Below, one piece after another: positions 45,884-54,655 of a stretch of 64,000 nt of DNA. The stretch spans positions 1 to 64,000 of the forward strand of contig BLAL01000282.1 in assembly GCA_015698045.1 (NCBI GenBank), read 5' to 3'. This stretch comes from Rhizophagus clarus. Its lineage: Eukaryota > Glomeromycota > Glomeromycetes > Glomerales > Glomeraceae. Both the position numbers and the translations under genes were made by a program. Within the stretch, counting starts at the first letter, position 1. Each line of letters begins with the position of its first letter. A model generated the notes under the pieces. It was not told the DNA's origin. It did no database searches and saw nothing but the letters and a program-made list of their open reading frames with translations.

Positions 45884-46446
45884 AAAGACTTGACTAGCCT
45901 ATGAAATTCATCATCAACAGTATAGTCATAGTCATAGGATTGGAAAACTCTGGCCAGTCTAAGAAATTCATTCCTTAGTTCGTAAAGCGAACAGACATCC
46001 TGATAGTACCTGTTTAGTTCATAGTCCTGTTTTAAATAATATTGCATTTTACGACGTGTAAAATAGACTAAAAATTGTTTTTTATTATGAAGTAGTTGAC
46101 TTCTACTATAGCGAGAAGAATTTAAGAAATCTTTATGATCATATAATATAGAAAGCGAAATAGTCCTTGTACTTAATCGATTAAAAATATCACTCCATGT
46201 ATCACTTACTTTGCAATAGTTAACAATTTCAGTAAGACTGAGATCATCATCATAAAGGTAAGAAATAATATTATCACGAATGCTGGGAATACTAATAAAT
46301 TCAGCTTTTCTTTTTTTCTGAATAATAAGCTTAGATACAGCATTCCATTGGTGGTTTACTCTGGTACAACTCCTATAGAGATCTTTCCTACTAAGAAAGG
46401 CAAAGATAGCTTCTAGTAATTCGGGTAAAGCTAGGGTATGATACAT
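45862..46446 (-). CDS. F-box protein
   Basis: 194 residues from ATG 46446. An N-terminal F-box of about 40 residues is visible: LALPELLEAIFAFLSRKDLY, then CTRVNHQWNAV, with the Leu-Pro and Trp positions expected for Skp1 binding. A second helical, F-box-like stretch occurs around residues 55-90 (SIPSIRDNIISYLYDDD). The C-terminal half is Tyr/Arg-rich and has no recognised repeat. F-box proteins bring targets to SCF ubiquitin ligases. Its start faces the start of the next F-box gene across 37 bp. A host gene captured by the element is the simplest origin, but the target is unknown. Confidence 0.8.
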   Translation of the reverse strand: MYHTLALPELLEAIFAFLSRKDLYRSCTRVNHQWNAVSKLIIQKKRKAEFISIPSIRDNIISYLYDDDLSLTEIVNYCKVSDTWSDIFNRLSTRTISLSILYDHKDFLNSSRYSRSQLLHNKKQFLVYFTRRKMQYYLKQDYELNRYYQDVCSLYELRNEFLRLARVFQSYDYDYTVDDEFHRLVKSFQSIRFP

Positions 46447-46483
46447 TTTTATGTAAATTTAGACTATATAATATTTGTTAATT

Positions 46484-47185
46484 ATGACACATTCAAGAGT
46501 TATATATTTACCAGAACTATTAAATCATATTTTATATTTCCTAGCAATAGATAAATCCCTCTATCCCATTCTATTTGTCTGCCGATTATGGTACAGATGC
46601 GGTGTTTCTGTTCTATGGAAACGAGTTGAGCTAAAGAATAGTAACATACAAAAAATTTTTATGAAAATAATATGTGAGAAGCAGAAGAGTCTCTTTGGGA
46701 CCAAACCATTTTATTATTTGAATGTAACTCATTTAGAAATCCCATGCTACTGGCGACTTTCAGATAAAAAATTCAAACATATTACACATCTATTTCCAAA
46801 TATAATTCATTTAAATTTGAATGATAGTACAGGATTCAGTGATAAAACATTAAATCGAATAGCAGAATCATACCCCAATCTGAAGTATCTCAACTTGGGG
46901 GGAATTTATTATCATGAAAGAAAAGATGATACTGGATTAATAACTGATAAAGGTCTATATGCAATCGCAAATTCATGCTATAAATTAGAATATCTAGATA
47001 TTTCTTTTCGTATAGAGTTTTCTGAAGAATCAATTTGTAATATTATTCATTCCTGCCTAAAACTCCAAGCACTTTATATTTACGGTTGTAGAATTACTTA
47101 TAAAACTATCAGAGAAACTAGATTGTATCTTAAATTAAAATATTTGGGTCTAAGTAGAGGTTGGAACCGATCTAATTATTCTTAG
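46484..47185 (+). CDS. F-box and leucine-rich-repeat protein
   Basis: 233 residues from ATG 46484; an in-frame TTG three codons earlier is not used. F-box: IYLPELLNHILYFLAIDKSL, then CRLWYRCGVSVLWKRVEL. It is followed by a linker and LRRs of the FBXL type: NIIHLNLNDSTGFSDKTLNR, YPNLKYLNLGG, CYKLEYLDISF and CLKLQALYIYGC. FBXL proteins are SCF receptors that bind substrates with the LRR arc. This one has about five repeats, short for the family. Divergent from the other F-box gene, so a shared promoter in 37 bp is likely. No frameshift or stop. Fungal nuclear genomes with many FBXL genes are the likely donor. Confidence 0.85.
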   Translation: MTHSRVIYLPELLNHILYFLAIDKSLYPILFVCRLWYRCGVSVLWKRVELKNSNIQKIFMKIICEKQKSLFGTKPFYYLNVTHLEIPCYWRLSDKKFKHITHLFPNIIHLNLNDSTGFSDKTLNRIAESYPNLKYLNLGGIYYHERKDDTGLITDKGLYAIANSCYKLEYLDISFRIEFSEESICNIIHSCLKLQALYIYGCRITYKTIRETRLYLKLKYLGLSRGWNRSNYS

Positions 47186-47219
47186 TCAAATTATTTAGAC
47201 TATTTTCCGCAGATAAGAA

Positions 47220-47435
47220 ATGGAAAGCAATAAAAAAGAGAATCCAGAGACGAGCCAGCTTGACTATGATTCCTCATCCCTTATATTCCCTGATCTGACA
47301 AAATCAGCACAAGCTCTAATGGATAGCCTGGATAAATTGGAAGACATGATAAATTTGATAAAATCTGATTTGAAAAAACCGTTGCCATTAGATGTTTCTG
47401 ACCTTTTGCAGAGCTTAGACAAGAAAGGGAAATAG
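47220..47435 (+). CDS. Small acidic helical protein, unknown
   Basis: 71 residues from ATG 47220, 34 bp after the FBXL gene on the same strand. A polar N terminus is followed by an amphipathic helix LTKSAQALMDSLDKLEDMIN and a short tail. No family recognised. Its position suggests co-transcription with its neighbours. Confidence 0.5.
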   Translation: MESNKKENPETSQLDYDSSSLIFPDLTKSAQALMDSLDKLEDMINLIKSDLKKPLPLDVSDLLQSLDKKGK

Positions 47436-47736
47436 GTTAAATTACTGCGCCATACACGTGACATTGTGAACTCAGTTCACATTCTCCTCCTTATAAATTT
47501 CAGGATAATCTTCCGCAATTCTTGGACAAGGAAAGGCATTTTCTCTGGCATTTTCTTGGTATTTTTTTCCCAGAATATAGGCTTCAGCAATTTTTTTGGC
47601 TAATTCTAGACGGAAACTTTTACTAAAAATATATGGAATACCCAAACTTCTGGGAAAATATGGAATTTCTAAACTTCCAGGAATAATTTTCTTCCAGGAA
47701 TTTTCTAAAACTACATATTACTTACCCTATTCGAAC
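47436..47736. other. Gap with an open minus-strand frame, no start
   Basis: The minus strand is open for about 80 codons ending near 47470, with natural-looking composition (LELAKKIAEAYILGKKYQEN). It has no ATG and is preceded by stops. It may be a remnant of a captured gene, or the 5' untranslated region of the coiled-coil gene at 47737. Confidence 0.3.
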
Positions 47737-48660
47737 ATGGCAAGCCAACCACATTTTAATGAACACTATAAGAATTTGCTTGACCAATTACCTCAATCCA
47801 TAAAAAAGGATGCATGGTTACGACTAACAACTCGCAAAAGTAATCCACTATCGGAGGAACAGGCTAAAGGTATTCGTTTAGATATTGAGGAATTACTTAC
47901 TAAAGAAGTTGGAAGATACTTTAATAAAAAAAATCGTCAAAAGCTAAAGATTGAAGCAAATACCACTTCTGATGGTTCTAGTACATTATCTCGGTTAGAT
48001 GGATTTGAGAAACAGTTAGAAGAGCGTGAACTTCGTGTACAACAACAGGAAAATAGTATTAAGAAAACTATTGAGACTCAAGTTTCTGAAGAACGCAAAC
48101 GTTTAAAAGATGAATATGATACTCTTTTAGCTCGAAAAGTGAGAGAATATAATAACTGTATGGTAGATATGAAGCAGAAATTATATTCACTTAGGTATCA
48201 GCTAGAAGAGCAATATAAATCCAGTAAGGCTGACTTGGAAAAACAATACCAATCTCGTATCTCTGCCTTGGATAAAGCCAATATTGAAAAAGATAAAGAG
48301 ATTGGCAAGTTATCTGCATTACTATCACGATCTAAGAATGAAATAAAGGATCTTAAATATATCCTTTCTTCGGTTAAAGATATTATCAAGATATTGGATG
48401 ATATTATCTATTCTAAAGATCAAACAATTATTGCTTATAATGATGAAATCCGTTCTATTCATCCTGGCTGTATTGATAGTACTCTAGAGCCAATTAGTTT
48501 TTATGAAAAAAATGCCAAAGACTTGTGGAATAGATGGCGTGCTAATGCACCGGATAATCCACATATCCGAAAAAAATATTCATTTCGTTCTTCTATTCAT
48601 ACAAAACTTTCTGATCATCTTATTCAAGAACTTCAAAAGGTTATATCATGCCAAAAATAG
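47737..48660 (+). CDS. Coiled-coil protein, unknown
   Basis: 307 residues from ATG 47737; the open frame extends upstream to 47596 without an ATG. The N-terminal 60 residues are globular-looking (NLLDQLPQSIKKDAWLRLTT). A long coiled coil runs from about residue 80 to 240, rich in Lys, Glu and Gln. The C terminus has a compact Trp-containing segment (AKDLWNRWRANAPDNPHIRK). No enzymatic motif. Size and architecture would suit a structural or nucleoprotein role, or a partner of Gag, but nothing shows this directly. No intron or stop. Confidence 0.75.
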   Translation: MASQPHFNEHYKNLLDQLPQSIKKDAWLRLTTRKSNPLSEEQAKGIRLDIEELLTKEVGRYFNKKNRQKLKIEANTTSDGSSTLSRLDGFEKQLEERELRVQQQENSIKKTIETQVSEERKRLKDEYDTLLARKVREYNNCMVDMKQKLYSLRYQLEEQYKSSKADLEKQYQSRISALDKANIEKDKEIGKLSALLSRSKNEIKDLKYILSSVKDIIKILDDIIYSKDQTIIAYNDEIRSIHPGCIDSTLEPISFYEKNAKDLWNRWRANAPDNPHIRKKYSFRSSIHTKLSDHLIQELQKVISCQK

Positions 48661-48836
48661 TCGAATAGGCACTGTATTTTTTTCCTGATTGCTGTCTAAA
48701 TATTGTCTGATCTGTGATGAAACACTGTCTGAAACACTGTCTGAAACACTGTCTGAACACTTAACTGTTTTATAATGCTGTTTTAACCTACAGGGATAAC
48801 GGAATTCTTTACCACAATGCATGCATGTACGGTCTG
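48661..48836. other. Convergent gap with a short tandem repeat
   Basis: Between the ends of the coiled-coil gene and the protease gene. GAAACACTGTCT repeats about three times at 48717-48756. Termination for both transcripts probably lies here. Confidence 0.5.
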
Positions 48837-49913
48837 CTAGTTTTTTTTTACAGGTTCTGGCCCCTTCCCTACAGTGAAGACATTACGCTGAGATTTATGA
48901 ACTGATAGGGGGATGGTAATAGTCTTTCCATTTCGGATTGTCTTAAATTCTCCCTTTACTAAGGGTTCCCATCCTGCCCGATGTTGCCATTTCGTTCCAA
49001 GAATAAATAGTGATAACTCATTTCCATTATCATCATATTCTGTAGGGACGACAGAAAATTCATCTGAAATGGTATCTCTATTTTCCTTATCCTCTATAGT
49101 TACAGGAACACTATCAACCGTACCAAGAGAATGAGACTTACTTGCAACCCCATTAAGTCGATGAATCTTCTTTCTATTTATTTTTTGACCCAAATGAATA
49201 GCAACATTTTCTGAGAATATTGATGAATCTGATCCACTATCAATCATTGCATATGGTATAGTTATATCCCCTACCTTACATGAGATGGTTGCAACATCAT
49301 CGGCATCCTTTATTTGGAGAAAATTTATCTCCAAGGGCTTTGGCCAATATATTTGGCTATTTTTTTTTTGAGCTGTAGCATAAGCCTTAATGGCATAATC
49401 TAGTTGAATGCTCTCTGGTTTAGCATAGCTAGAGGATGTAGCATTAATTTCCTTTATTTTAGTAGAATCTGCTATAACTATATCTTCATTTGAGCTGGGG
49501 GCATTTGAAACAGTTTCATTATTATTTTCTGGAACTTGTAAAAGAAGCTTCTGTTCGGTATTTGTGGCCTGTATTAGTGGAAATAAGATATCTTGAAATT
49601 TTTTTGTAACATTTTCCCATGCTAATTCCCTTCTTTTAACCGTATCATTTGGCATTTCTGTATTCAAGCAATGGTCTTTTATTTTGGGGAATATCATATT
49701 AATAAATTTTGAAATTTCTATAAGAATCTCTCTAGGACAATGAGGGACTAATGATGCTATTGACGATTTTAATGCTATTTGATACATTAGATCTGTAGCT
49801 ATGGCTATATTACTAATACGAGATTTGGAAGTAGGGGACTTCTTGGTGGTTCCTTCTTTTGATTTGGTACTCTTTTTTATAGGTACTCCACTTCGCACCA
49901 CTTTTTTTTTAAA
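48837..49913 (-). CDS. pro: Retropepsin-type aspartic protease, expressed as Gag-Pro by -1 frameshift
   Basis: The frame is open from 49922 and has no ATG before the first internal Met, about 46 codons in. It overlaps the end of gag by 46 bp in the -1 frame, and the slippery heptamer at 49907-49913 provides the entry. The protease core lies around residues 222-330 of the frame: YAMIDSGSDSSIF holds the catalytic D-S-G, then a flap-like region. FILGTKWQHRAGWEP matches the second hydrophobic-hydrophobic-Gly motif. A Ser/Thr/Asn-rich spacer precedes it. Retropepsins work as dimers and cut Gag polyproteins. No reverse transcriptase or RNase H follows; the frame stops at 48837. Confidence 0.85.
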   Translation of the reverse strand, partial: FKKKVVRSGVPIKKSTKSKEGTTKKSPTSKSRISNIAIATDLMYQIALKSSIASLVPHCPREILIEISKFINMIFPKIKDHCLNTEMPNDTVKRRELAWENVTKKFQDILFPLIQATNTEQKLLLQVPENNNETVSNAPSSNEDIVIADSTKIKEINATSSSYAKPESIQLDYAIKAYATAQKKNSQIYWPKPLEINFLQIKDADDVATISCKVGDITIPYAMIDSGSDSSIFSENVAIHLGQKINRKKIHRLNGVASKSHSLGTVDSVPVTIEDKENRDTISDEFSVVPTEYDDNGNELSLFILGTKWQHRAGWEPLVKGEFKTIRNGKTITIPLSVHKSQRNVFTVGKGPEPVKKN

Positions 49914-51853
49914 GCATAGCAATTTCGTGATTCATCATCAATATCATCCTCATTATCATCTTCAATTTCTTCTTCAGAATCTTCTTCCAATATGTATTCT
50001 TCAGAATCTTCAGAGTCTTCAGGATCTTCTTCCTCATTTTGGTATACATAATTAACTTTTTTAGTTCGCTTTAGTCTGGGGCAATTAACCTTTGTATGTC
50101 CAGCATTTCCACATACTGAGCAATGCCGGACAAGTTTACTTGATGCTTTACTTGGCACTACCTTTCTAACAACTTTCTTTGTGGCATAGGCACTTCTGGG
50201 TGTAAAGGGACTCTTTCTAACATGAGCTGTTTGACCTCCTAATCTCTTTTTAAGTTCTTCATAAATAAAATTTTCTAATGTAGCGTCATCTGTTCCTATT
50301 CCTGTATATCCCAAATCTCTTGCTAGACGAATTTTAAAATCATCTTTTTGTGGTTGAGCTTTATAATTAACTGGAGCTATTGTATGAGCTTGTATTCTTT
50401 TGCCTGCACTTTCATGCCATATATTACGCAAGTCTGTAAAAAATGCAATGACTGTAGCAGGAGTAGCAATTCTAACTCTCATTTCTAAATCAGAAGGCAA
50501 TTGATTAAATAGATAAGGTAAGGCATCAGCATCTGGCATTGCTTGTACTAGTGGTTTGATTCGTTTTTCATAACTATCTGGAGTATCTGTCTCTAAAAAC
50601 TTTTCATTAACAAGAGCAAATATAGCACTTCGGTTAGTCCCTACCATAACTTCTCTATATTTTTCACGCAACCAGTTTAGGAAGAGAGGTTCAGTATTAA
50701 TAGCTGGATTACCTCCTGCATAAGGATCATTGGCAGGAACAGGTGCAAACCTACCTGTCATTTTATTTATCATAACTTGACATCTTGCAACAGCATTAAA
50801 GCCAGCAACGGCTAAAGGACGTGCCATCTCATTTATATTTCTAAGCTTTTGATAATATACGTCTGGTGGTTCCTGCCCATCATAATTGGGTAATTGTGCA
50901 AGTAATGGTGCTAATGTATGCATGACATCTTGTATTGTAGCCATGTTTCCTGGAGGATTGTTTTGTAAATTCAAAATAATTTGTCGTGAATTTAATTCCC
51001 TACCCTTCCATTTTTGGTATCTATTAAATACAAATGCCCGATTGAATTCTGCTAATTCTGCCTCTGCTTTGCGTCTCTGATTTATTCGCTGAAGAATAGC
51101 TTTTTCTCCTATTAATACATTTATTCGATTTTGCTTTCTTAAGGCTATCCTTTGTCCATTAGTTTGCCTATCCTGTGCTATTTGCCACCAACGTCGACGC
51201 TCATTTACCTCATTATTATATGCTAAAGTCAGTAGCTGAGCTTGAATATAATCATTTCTAGTATTTGTTAATTCATTCCTAAGGGCATTGATTCGCTCAT
51301 TAGCTGTACGGTATAAACCTTGCATGTTAATAGCATCTTGAGCATTTCTTTGCATAAGTTCACGAGCAGTTGTTAATAAGATTCGTATACCATCTAGTGT
51401 ATTTTTGGGGTTGAATGATGTATCCCCATCAAAATATGATTCCACCCGATCTAGCGCTCTAGCAATATTTATTAAAATATCAGGTATTGCCATATTTTTT
51501 TGTTCTTCTTCGGAATGATTATTATTAGATTTAGATAATTCTTGTATACGAGATTTAAGTTTATCTATTATGTCTTCTAGCTGGATAATTCGATTATCTT
51601 GAATAACTAATGCCTCCTCTTTTAGCTCCAGATGATCCTGACATTTTTTAAGCTCACCTAGGATGACCTTACATTTATCCTTTAGCTGATTAACTTCATC
51701 ATCATAAGATTGAAGATTCTTTTCAAGATGAGAAATATATCGCTCACAGGCTTTAATTTCCTCTTCTAGTTTGTGGATTTTCTTTTGTACTAACTTTATC
51801 CCTAGATCAAAGTTGCTATTTAGCTGATCAAGATATGTCTGCTCAACCCTCAT
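49877..51853 (-). CDS. gag: Gag-like protein with CCHC zinc knuckle
   Basis: 658 residues from ATG 51853. The N-terminal 110 residues are coiled coil (VQKKIHKLEEEIKACERYIS). A middle region of about 330 residues, starting at NYDGQEPPDVYYQKLRNINE and including LFLNWLREKYREVM, then a stretch ending FFTDLRNIW, reads like the capsid part of Ty3/gypsy or Rhizophagus-type Gag. A basic linker leads to CSVCGNAGHTKVNC (about 578-591), C-X2-C-X4-H-X4-C. A very acidic tail follows. Gag proteins assemble into shells and bind RNA or DNA. It starts head-to-head with the integrase gene, overlapping by 19 bp. It ends at 49877, but ribosomes slipping at 49907-49913 would continue into the protease. Confidence 0.85.
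   Translation of the reverse strand: MRVEQTYLDQLNSNFDLGIKLVQKKIHKLEEEIKACERYISHLEKNLQSYDDEVNQLKDKCKVILGELKKCQDHLELKEEALVIQDNRIIQLEDIIDKLKSRIQELSKSNNNHSEEEQKNMAIPDILINIARALDRVESYFDGDTSFNPKNTLDGIRILLTTARELMQRNAQDAINMQGLYRTANERINALRNELTNTRNDYIQAQLLTLAYNNEVNERRRWWQIAQDRQTNGQRIALRKQNRINVLIGEKAILQRINQRRKAEAELAEFNRAFVFNRYQKWKGRELNSRQIILNLQNNPPGNMATIQDVMHTLAPLLAQLPNYDGQEPPDVYYQKLRNINEMARPLAVAGFNAVARCQVMINKMTGRFAPVPANDPYAGGNPAINTEPLFLNWLREKYREVMVGTNRSAIFALVNEKFLETDTPDSYEKRIKPLVQAMPDADALPYLFNQLPSDLEMRVRIATPATVIAFFTDLRNIWHESAGKRIQAHTIAPVNYKAQPQKDDFKIRLARDLGYTGIGTDDATLENFIYEELKKRLGGQTAHVRKSPFTPRSAYATKKVVRKVVPSKASSKLVRHCSVCGNAGHTKVNCPRLKRTKKVNYVYQNEEEDPEDSEDSEEYILEEDSEEEIEDDNEDDIDDESRNCYALKKKWCEVEYL
49907..49913 (-). 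promoter_or_regulatory. -1 ribosomal frameshift site T TTA AAA
   Basis: On the coding strand the gag frame reads GCT TTA AAA AAA AAG. T TTA AAA fits X XXY YYZ with the correct zero-frame phasing, and the -1 frame enters the protease frame. The nine-A run would also allow polymerase slippage. I see no strong hairpin just downstream. Confidence 0.75.
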
Positions 51854-52932
51854 TGTTACCTATTATTCCTATAGATTCTGGTGAGGCTCGAAATCTTGAT
51901 ATTTCTATTGCTTTGAAAAAGATTTATTATCAACCTATTGGTTATCAGAGAAATGCTAAAAAATTGTTTGAAGCTTCTATTAAGGCTGGATATGATTTTA
52001 CTATTGATGAAGTGAATGACTGGCTTGAGAGACAGGCTGTTCACCAAATACATAAACCTCGTCCTAGATATATTCCTTATGCAAGTTTTTCCTCTATTAC
52101 TATACCCAATGAAGTACATCAAGCTGATGTGCTCTATATGCCTTATGATAAAGTAGGACGAGTCACCTATCTTTTTTGCCTCAATATTGTGGACGTTGCT
52201 TCTAGATATAAAGCTTCTGTCCCTATTGGTGCATATAGTGTTAAGGATAGAGAGGGAATCTTAACTTCTAAAACTATTGCACGTGCTTTTAAAAGTATAT
52301 ATGATGATGAATCCCATCCTCTTGTCTGGCCAAAATTATTAATCACTGATAGGGGTTCTGAATTTAAGGAAGAATGTGAGGTGCTTATGATGGAACATAA
52401 CGTGAAAATTCAGAAGGCTAAATCTAAGCGTACTATGGGTATTGTTGAGAGATATAATCAAACATTAGCTAAAAGATTATTTCGTATACAAGACGCACAT
52501 GACTTATTAACATTGCATTTATCTGAAAGATCTAGGTCTTGGGTACAGAACTTGCCTATAATTGTTAAAGATATTAATATTTCAATAACAAACCTTATAA
52601 GTATGTCTCCTGCTAAGGCTATAAAAAAGAAGCAGGTTAAGGCTAAACCCTCTTGGCCTGCTAGACGTTCAATTGGCTATGATGAAGCAATTTTACCAAG
52701 CTATACTGAAGTTCGATATCTTTTTGAACCTAGTGATCTAGAAGGAGGAAAAAAAAGAGCAACCGACTGCAATTGGTCTCTTGAAGTTTTTATAATTGAA
52801 TCATATTTGCTAAAAGAAAATCAACCAGTTCTCTATAAACTTTATAATGGCCCTGAGCGTTCATTCGTGAGAGAAGAACTACAGATCGTAAAGGATGTGC
52901 AATTACCACCTCAATGGATACTTAAGCATTAG
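51835..52932 (+). CDS. int: Polinton-type DDE integrase (retroviral-like)
   Basis: 365 residues from ATG 51835, the only early Met. Catalytic residues: D98 in VHQADVLYMPYDK, D172 in LITDRGSEF and E205 in GIVERYNQTLAKRLF, with 32 residues between the last two. IVDVASRYK and IHKPRPRYIP are hallmark phrases of Maverick and Polinton integrases. A C-terminal stretch (about 270-350) should include the chromodomain-like or beta-barrel part. The enzyme cuts and joins element ends to target DNA; a 5-bp duplication fits. The start overlaps the gag start by 19 bp, and the end overlaps the next, opposite gene by 11 bp. No HHCC finger was seen at the N terminus. Confidence 0.93.
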   Translation: MSAQPSLLPIIPIDSGEARNLDISIALKKIYYQPIGYQRNAKKLFEASIKAGYDFTIDEVNDWLERQAVHQIHKPRPRYIPYASFSSITIPNEVHQADVLYMPYDKVGRVTYLFCLNIVDVASRYKASVPIGAYSVKDREGILTSKTIARAFKSIYDDESHPLVWPKLLITDRGSEFKEECEVLMMEHNVKIQKAKSKRTMGIVERYNQTLAKRLFRIQDAHDLLTLHLSERSRSWVQNLPIIVKDINISITNLISMSPAKAIKKKQVKAKPSWPARRSIGYDEAILPSYTEVRYLFEPSDLEGGKKRATDCNWSLEVFIIESYLLKENQPVLYKLYNGPERSFVREELQIVKDVQLPPQWILKH

Positions 52933-54211
52933 TCTTACCTCCTCTCTCCTCCACTTGGTATAGAATTTGTTCGAAAGCATTGCTTAAGTAATCATCTATT
53001 TCAGCTCTATTATAGACTATAATTTGTGTATTTCTAAGCCAATCAGTTCGTGAATTCTTTTTTCCTGCTTTATCATTCCCAGGCTTATCATCTATAAGAA
53101 ATTTGGTTAGAGAACATAGAGCAAACTTAAATTGTCCACGCTTATCAAATTCTTTTTCAAGTATTTCCTTAAATTGTCTTCTTCGGCTTTCTAGCATTTT
53201 TCGTATATCACTTCCATTGTCTGGATGAGATCGTGGGACTTTTGCACGATGCACAGCTATGGCTCTTCTTTTAAGTGCTGTGCCTAATTCTTCTTGCTCC
53301 CTAAATTCTATATCTCTTTCTTGTTCTTCAGTAATTCCTCCCAAACGCTTGAATTCTTCATTATTTGCCTTTTCTTGCCTACAGTACTCTTCATATTCTT
53401 CTTTTGTAGGTGGCCTACTTGCTTCAGGATCCAATTGCTCAAGATCATGATTTAGAAGATTGCATTCATGCAAGTTTTCTGGTCTATCTCTATCACCTAG
53501 TTCAAGTTCTTTCCATCTCTTTAGCAATCTCGCTCCCCATTTTCTGAAGTGTTCACCAGGCTTACGATTATTTGGATTAATAAATCTGACTGCTTCCTCT
53601 GGGATCTTAGGAAGTTCTGTTTCACTTGTTGTTAACCTTTCTGGAAATATTTCTTTACGAATTTCAGCTACAACCCCCTTCACTTCTATATGACCCCCCC
53701 TCTCTCTATCAAATCTCCGTTGTAAATATTGGATTGCTGAATATAGAAATGAACTCCATTTTGAAGTAGTTATACCTGTATATGGTCGATCACACTCTTT
53801 TTTCATCTCTAAGTAGAAACGCTTTCTATCAAACTCCTCTGGCCTACAACATGTTTCCTGTTGCAAGTTTTTATAAGTGCCTAATTTTCTTTTTATATCC
53901 TGATAATTCCATTCGATATTAGGGTTTTTGAAAGGAATATCTTTACTAGAGTCTTGAATTGCCTCTTGAACAGGATTTTGGTTAATTTCTTGGGTTAGTA
54001 TTTGAAGAGGTTCTTGGATAGCCTCTTGAACAGGTTGTTTGTTAACTTCTTGGTTATCTTCTTGAACAGGCGATTGAATTGGAGTATCAGTTTTAGGTTT
54101 ACATGGATTTTTTCGTCTAAGATGCTCACGAAGTTTTTGAGGTGTTGCGCATTTTTGCCCACAACTATTACAGATTGTAATTTTCTTATCACTTCTTATT
54201 TTTCTAACCAT
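52922..54211 (-). CDS. C2H2 protein, possible detached PolB N-terminal domain
   Basis: 429 residues from ATG 54211. The N terminus has a zinc finger (CNSCGQKCATPQKLREHLRR). A Gln/Glu/Pro-rich repeat follows, with four variants of NPVQEAIQ or QEPVQEA. The middle and C-terminal parts are Arg/Glu-rich, with FLYSAIQYLQRRFDRE and a terminal domain FKFALCSLTKFLID, then QIIVYNRAEIDDYLSNAFEQ. That last domain resembles the segment that directly precedes the catalytic part in longer Maverick-like polymerases, by recollection. It carries the same leader as polB, so a gene fission with duplicated promoter is plausible. The zinc finger suggests DNA binding. Otherwise unknown. Confidence 0.75.
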   Translation of the reverse strand: MVRKIRSDKKITICNSCGQKCATPQKLREHLRRKNPCKPKTDTPIQSPVQEDNQEVNKQPVQEAIQEPLQILTQEINQNPVQEAIQDSSKDIPFKNPNIEWNYQDIKRKLGTYKNLQQETCCRPEEFDRKRFYLEMKKECDRPYTGITTSKWSSFLYSAIQYLQRRFDRERGGHIEVKGVVAEIRKEIFPERLTTSETELPKIPEEAVRFINPNNRKPGEHFRKWGARLLKRWKELELGDRDRPENLHECNLLNHDLEQLDPEASRPPTKEEYEEYCRQEKANNEEFKRLGGITEEQERDIEFREQEELGTALKRRAIAVHRAKVPRSHPDNGSDIRKMLESRRRQFKEILEKEFDKRGQFKFALCSLTKFLIDDKPGNDKAGKKNSRTDWLRNTQIIVYNRAEIDDYLSNAFEQILYQVEERGGKTNA

Positions 54212-54349
54212 TGTGTTATCTCTAACCGTCGCACTATTACTTACTTATATAATTTTTTCTTTAATTAATTATTTCCTATATACATATCACTTTTCGATTA
54301 TAGAAATCCTACCGAAGATAAGTATTTACAAGCTTTCCAAAGCAGTTCT
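54212..54349 (-). promoter_or_regulatory. Second copy of the polB leader/promoter module
   Basis: Matches 45492-45640 (TATAAGTAAGTAATAGTGCG and ACGGTTAGAG on the coding strand) and ends exactly where the right TIR begins. Confidence 0.65.
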
Positions 54350-54418
54350 AGCTATTGTAAAACTGAAGCATTAACTAATTATTAATTAATCTTTTCAAAT
54401 CTAGTAATAAAAAGTAGG

Positions 54419-54655
54419 ATGATCGGTGAATATTCTTGCCCATTTCTCTGCAATACTGGAAAGATTTGCAATAACCCTTGCATTCGCCTAGAAGGTTGCC
54501 GATTTCATTGGAAAGCTAAAAAACGGGTACCATGCTCTGATTGTGGAAAGCCTACAGCTTCTGCTTGTGGCCGATGCCCAGATCATATTAGAGGCTATTA
54601 TGTTACTCAATACTATGAAAGACTTCGATCACAGTTTTCTTCTGAATTTTTTTAG
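54419..54655 (+). CDS. Cys-rich small protein, right TIR copy
   Basis: 78 residues from ATG 54419, identical in translation to the left copy at 41327-41563, with the same Cys/His pattern (CPFLC, CNNPC, CSDCGK, CGRCPDH). It reads rightward, toward the element's end. TIR identity keeps the two copies uniform. Two copies may raise dosage, or ensure that each replicated half carries one. Function unknown. Confidence 0.8.
   Translation: MIGEYSCPFLCNTGKICNNPCIRLEGCRFHWKAKKRVPCSDCGKPTASACGRCPDHIRGYYVTQYYERLRSQFSSEFF

Noticed and set aside
47470..47730. Minus-strand open frame of about 80 codons in the Maverick-like element
   Set aside because: No ATG or splice signals found. Natural-looking composition is noted, but not enough for a gene.
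50886..51080. Plus-strand frame within gag
   Set aside because: Shadow of the intact 658-codon gene on the other strand.
48837..51853. Insertion of an LTR retrotransposon inside the Maverick
   Set aside because: No LTRs, reverse transcriptase or target duplication around gag-pro. The genes fit tightly between neighbours and overlap the integrase start, so they belong to the element.
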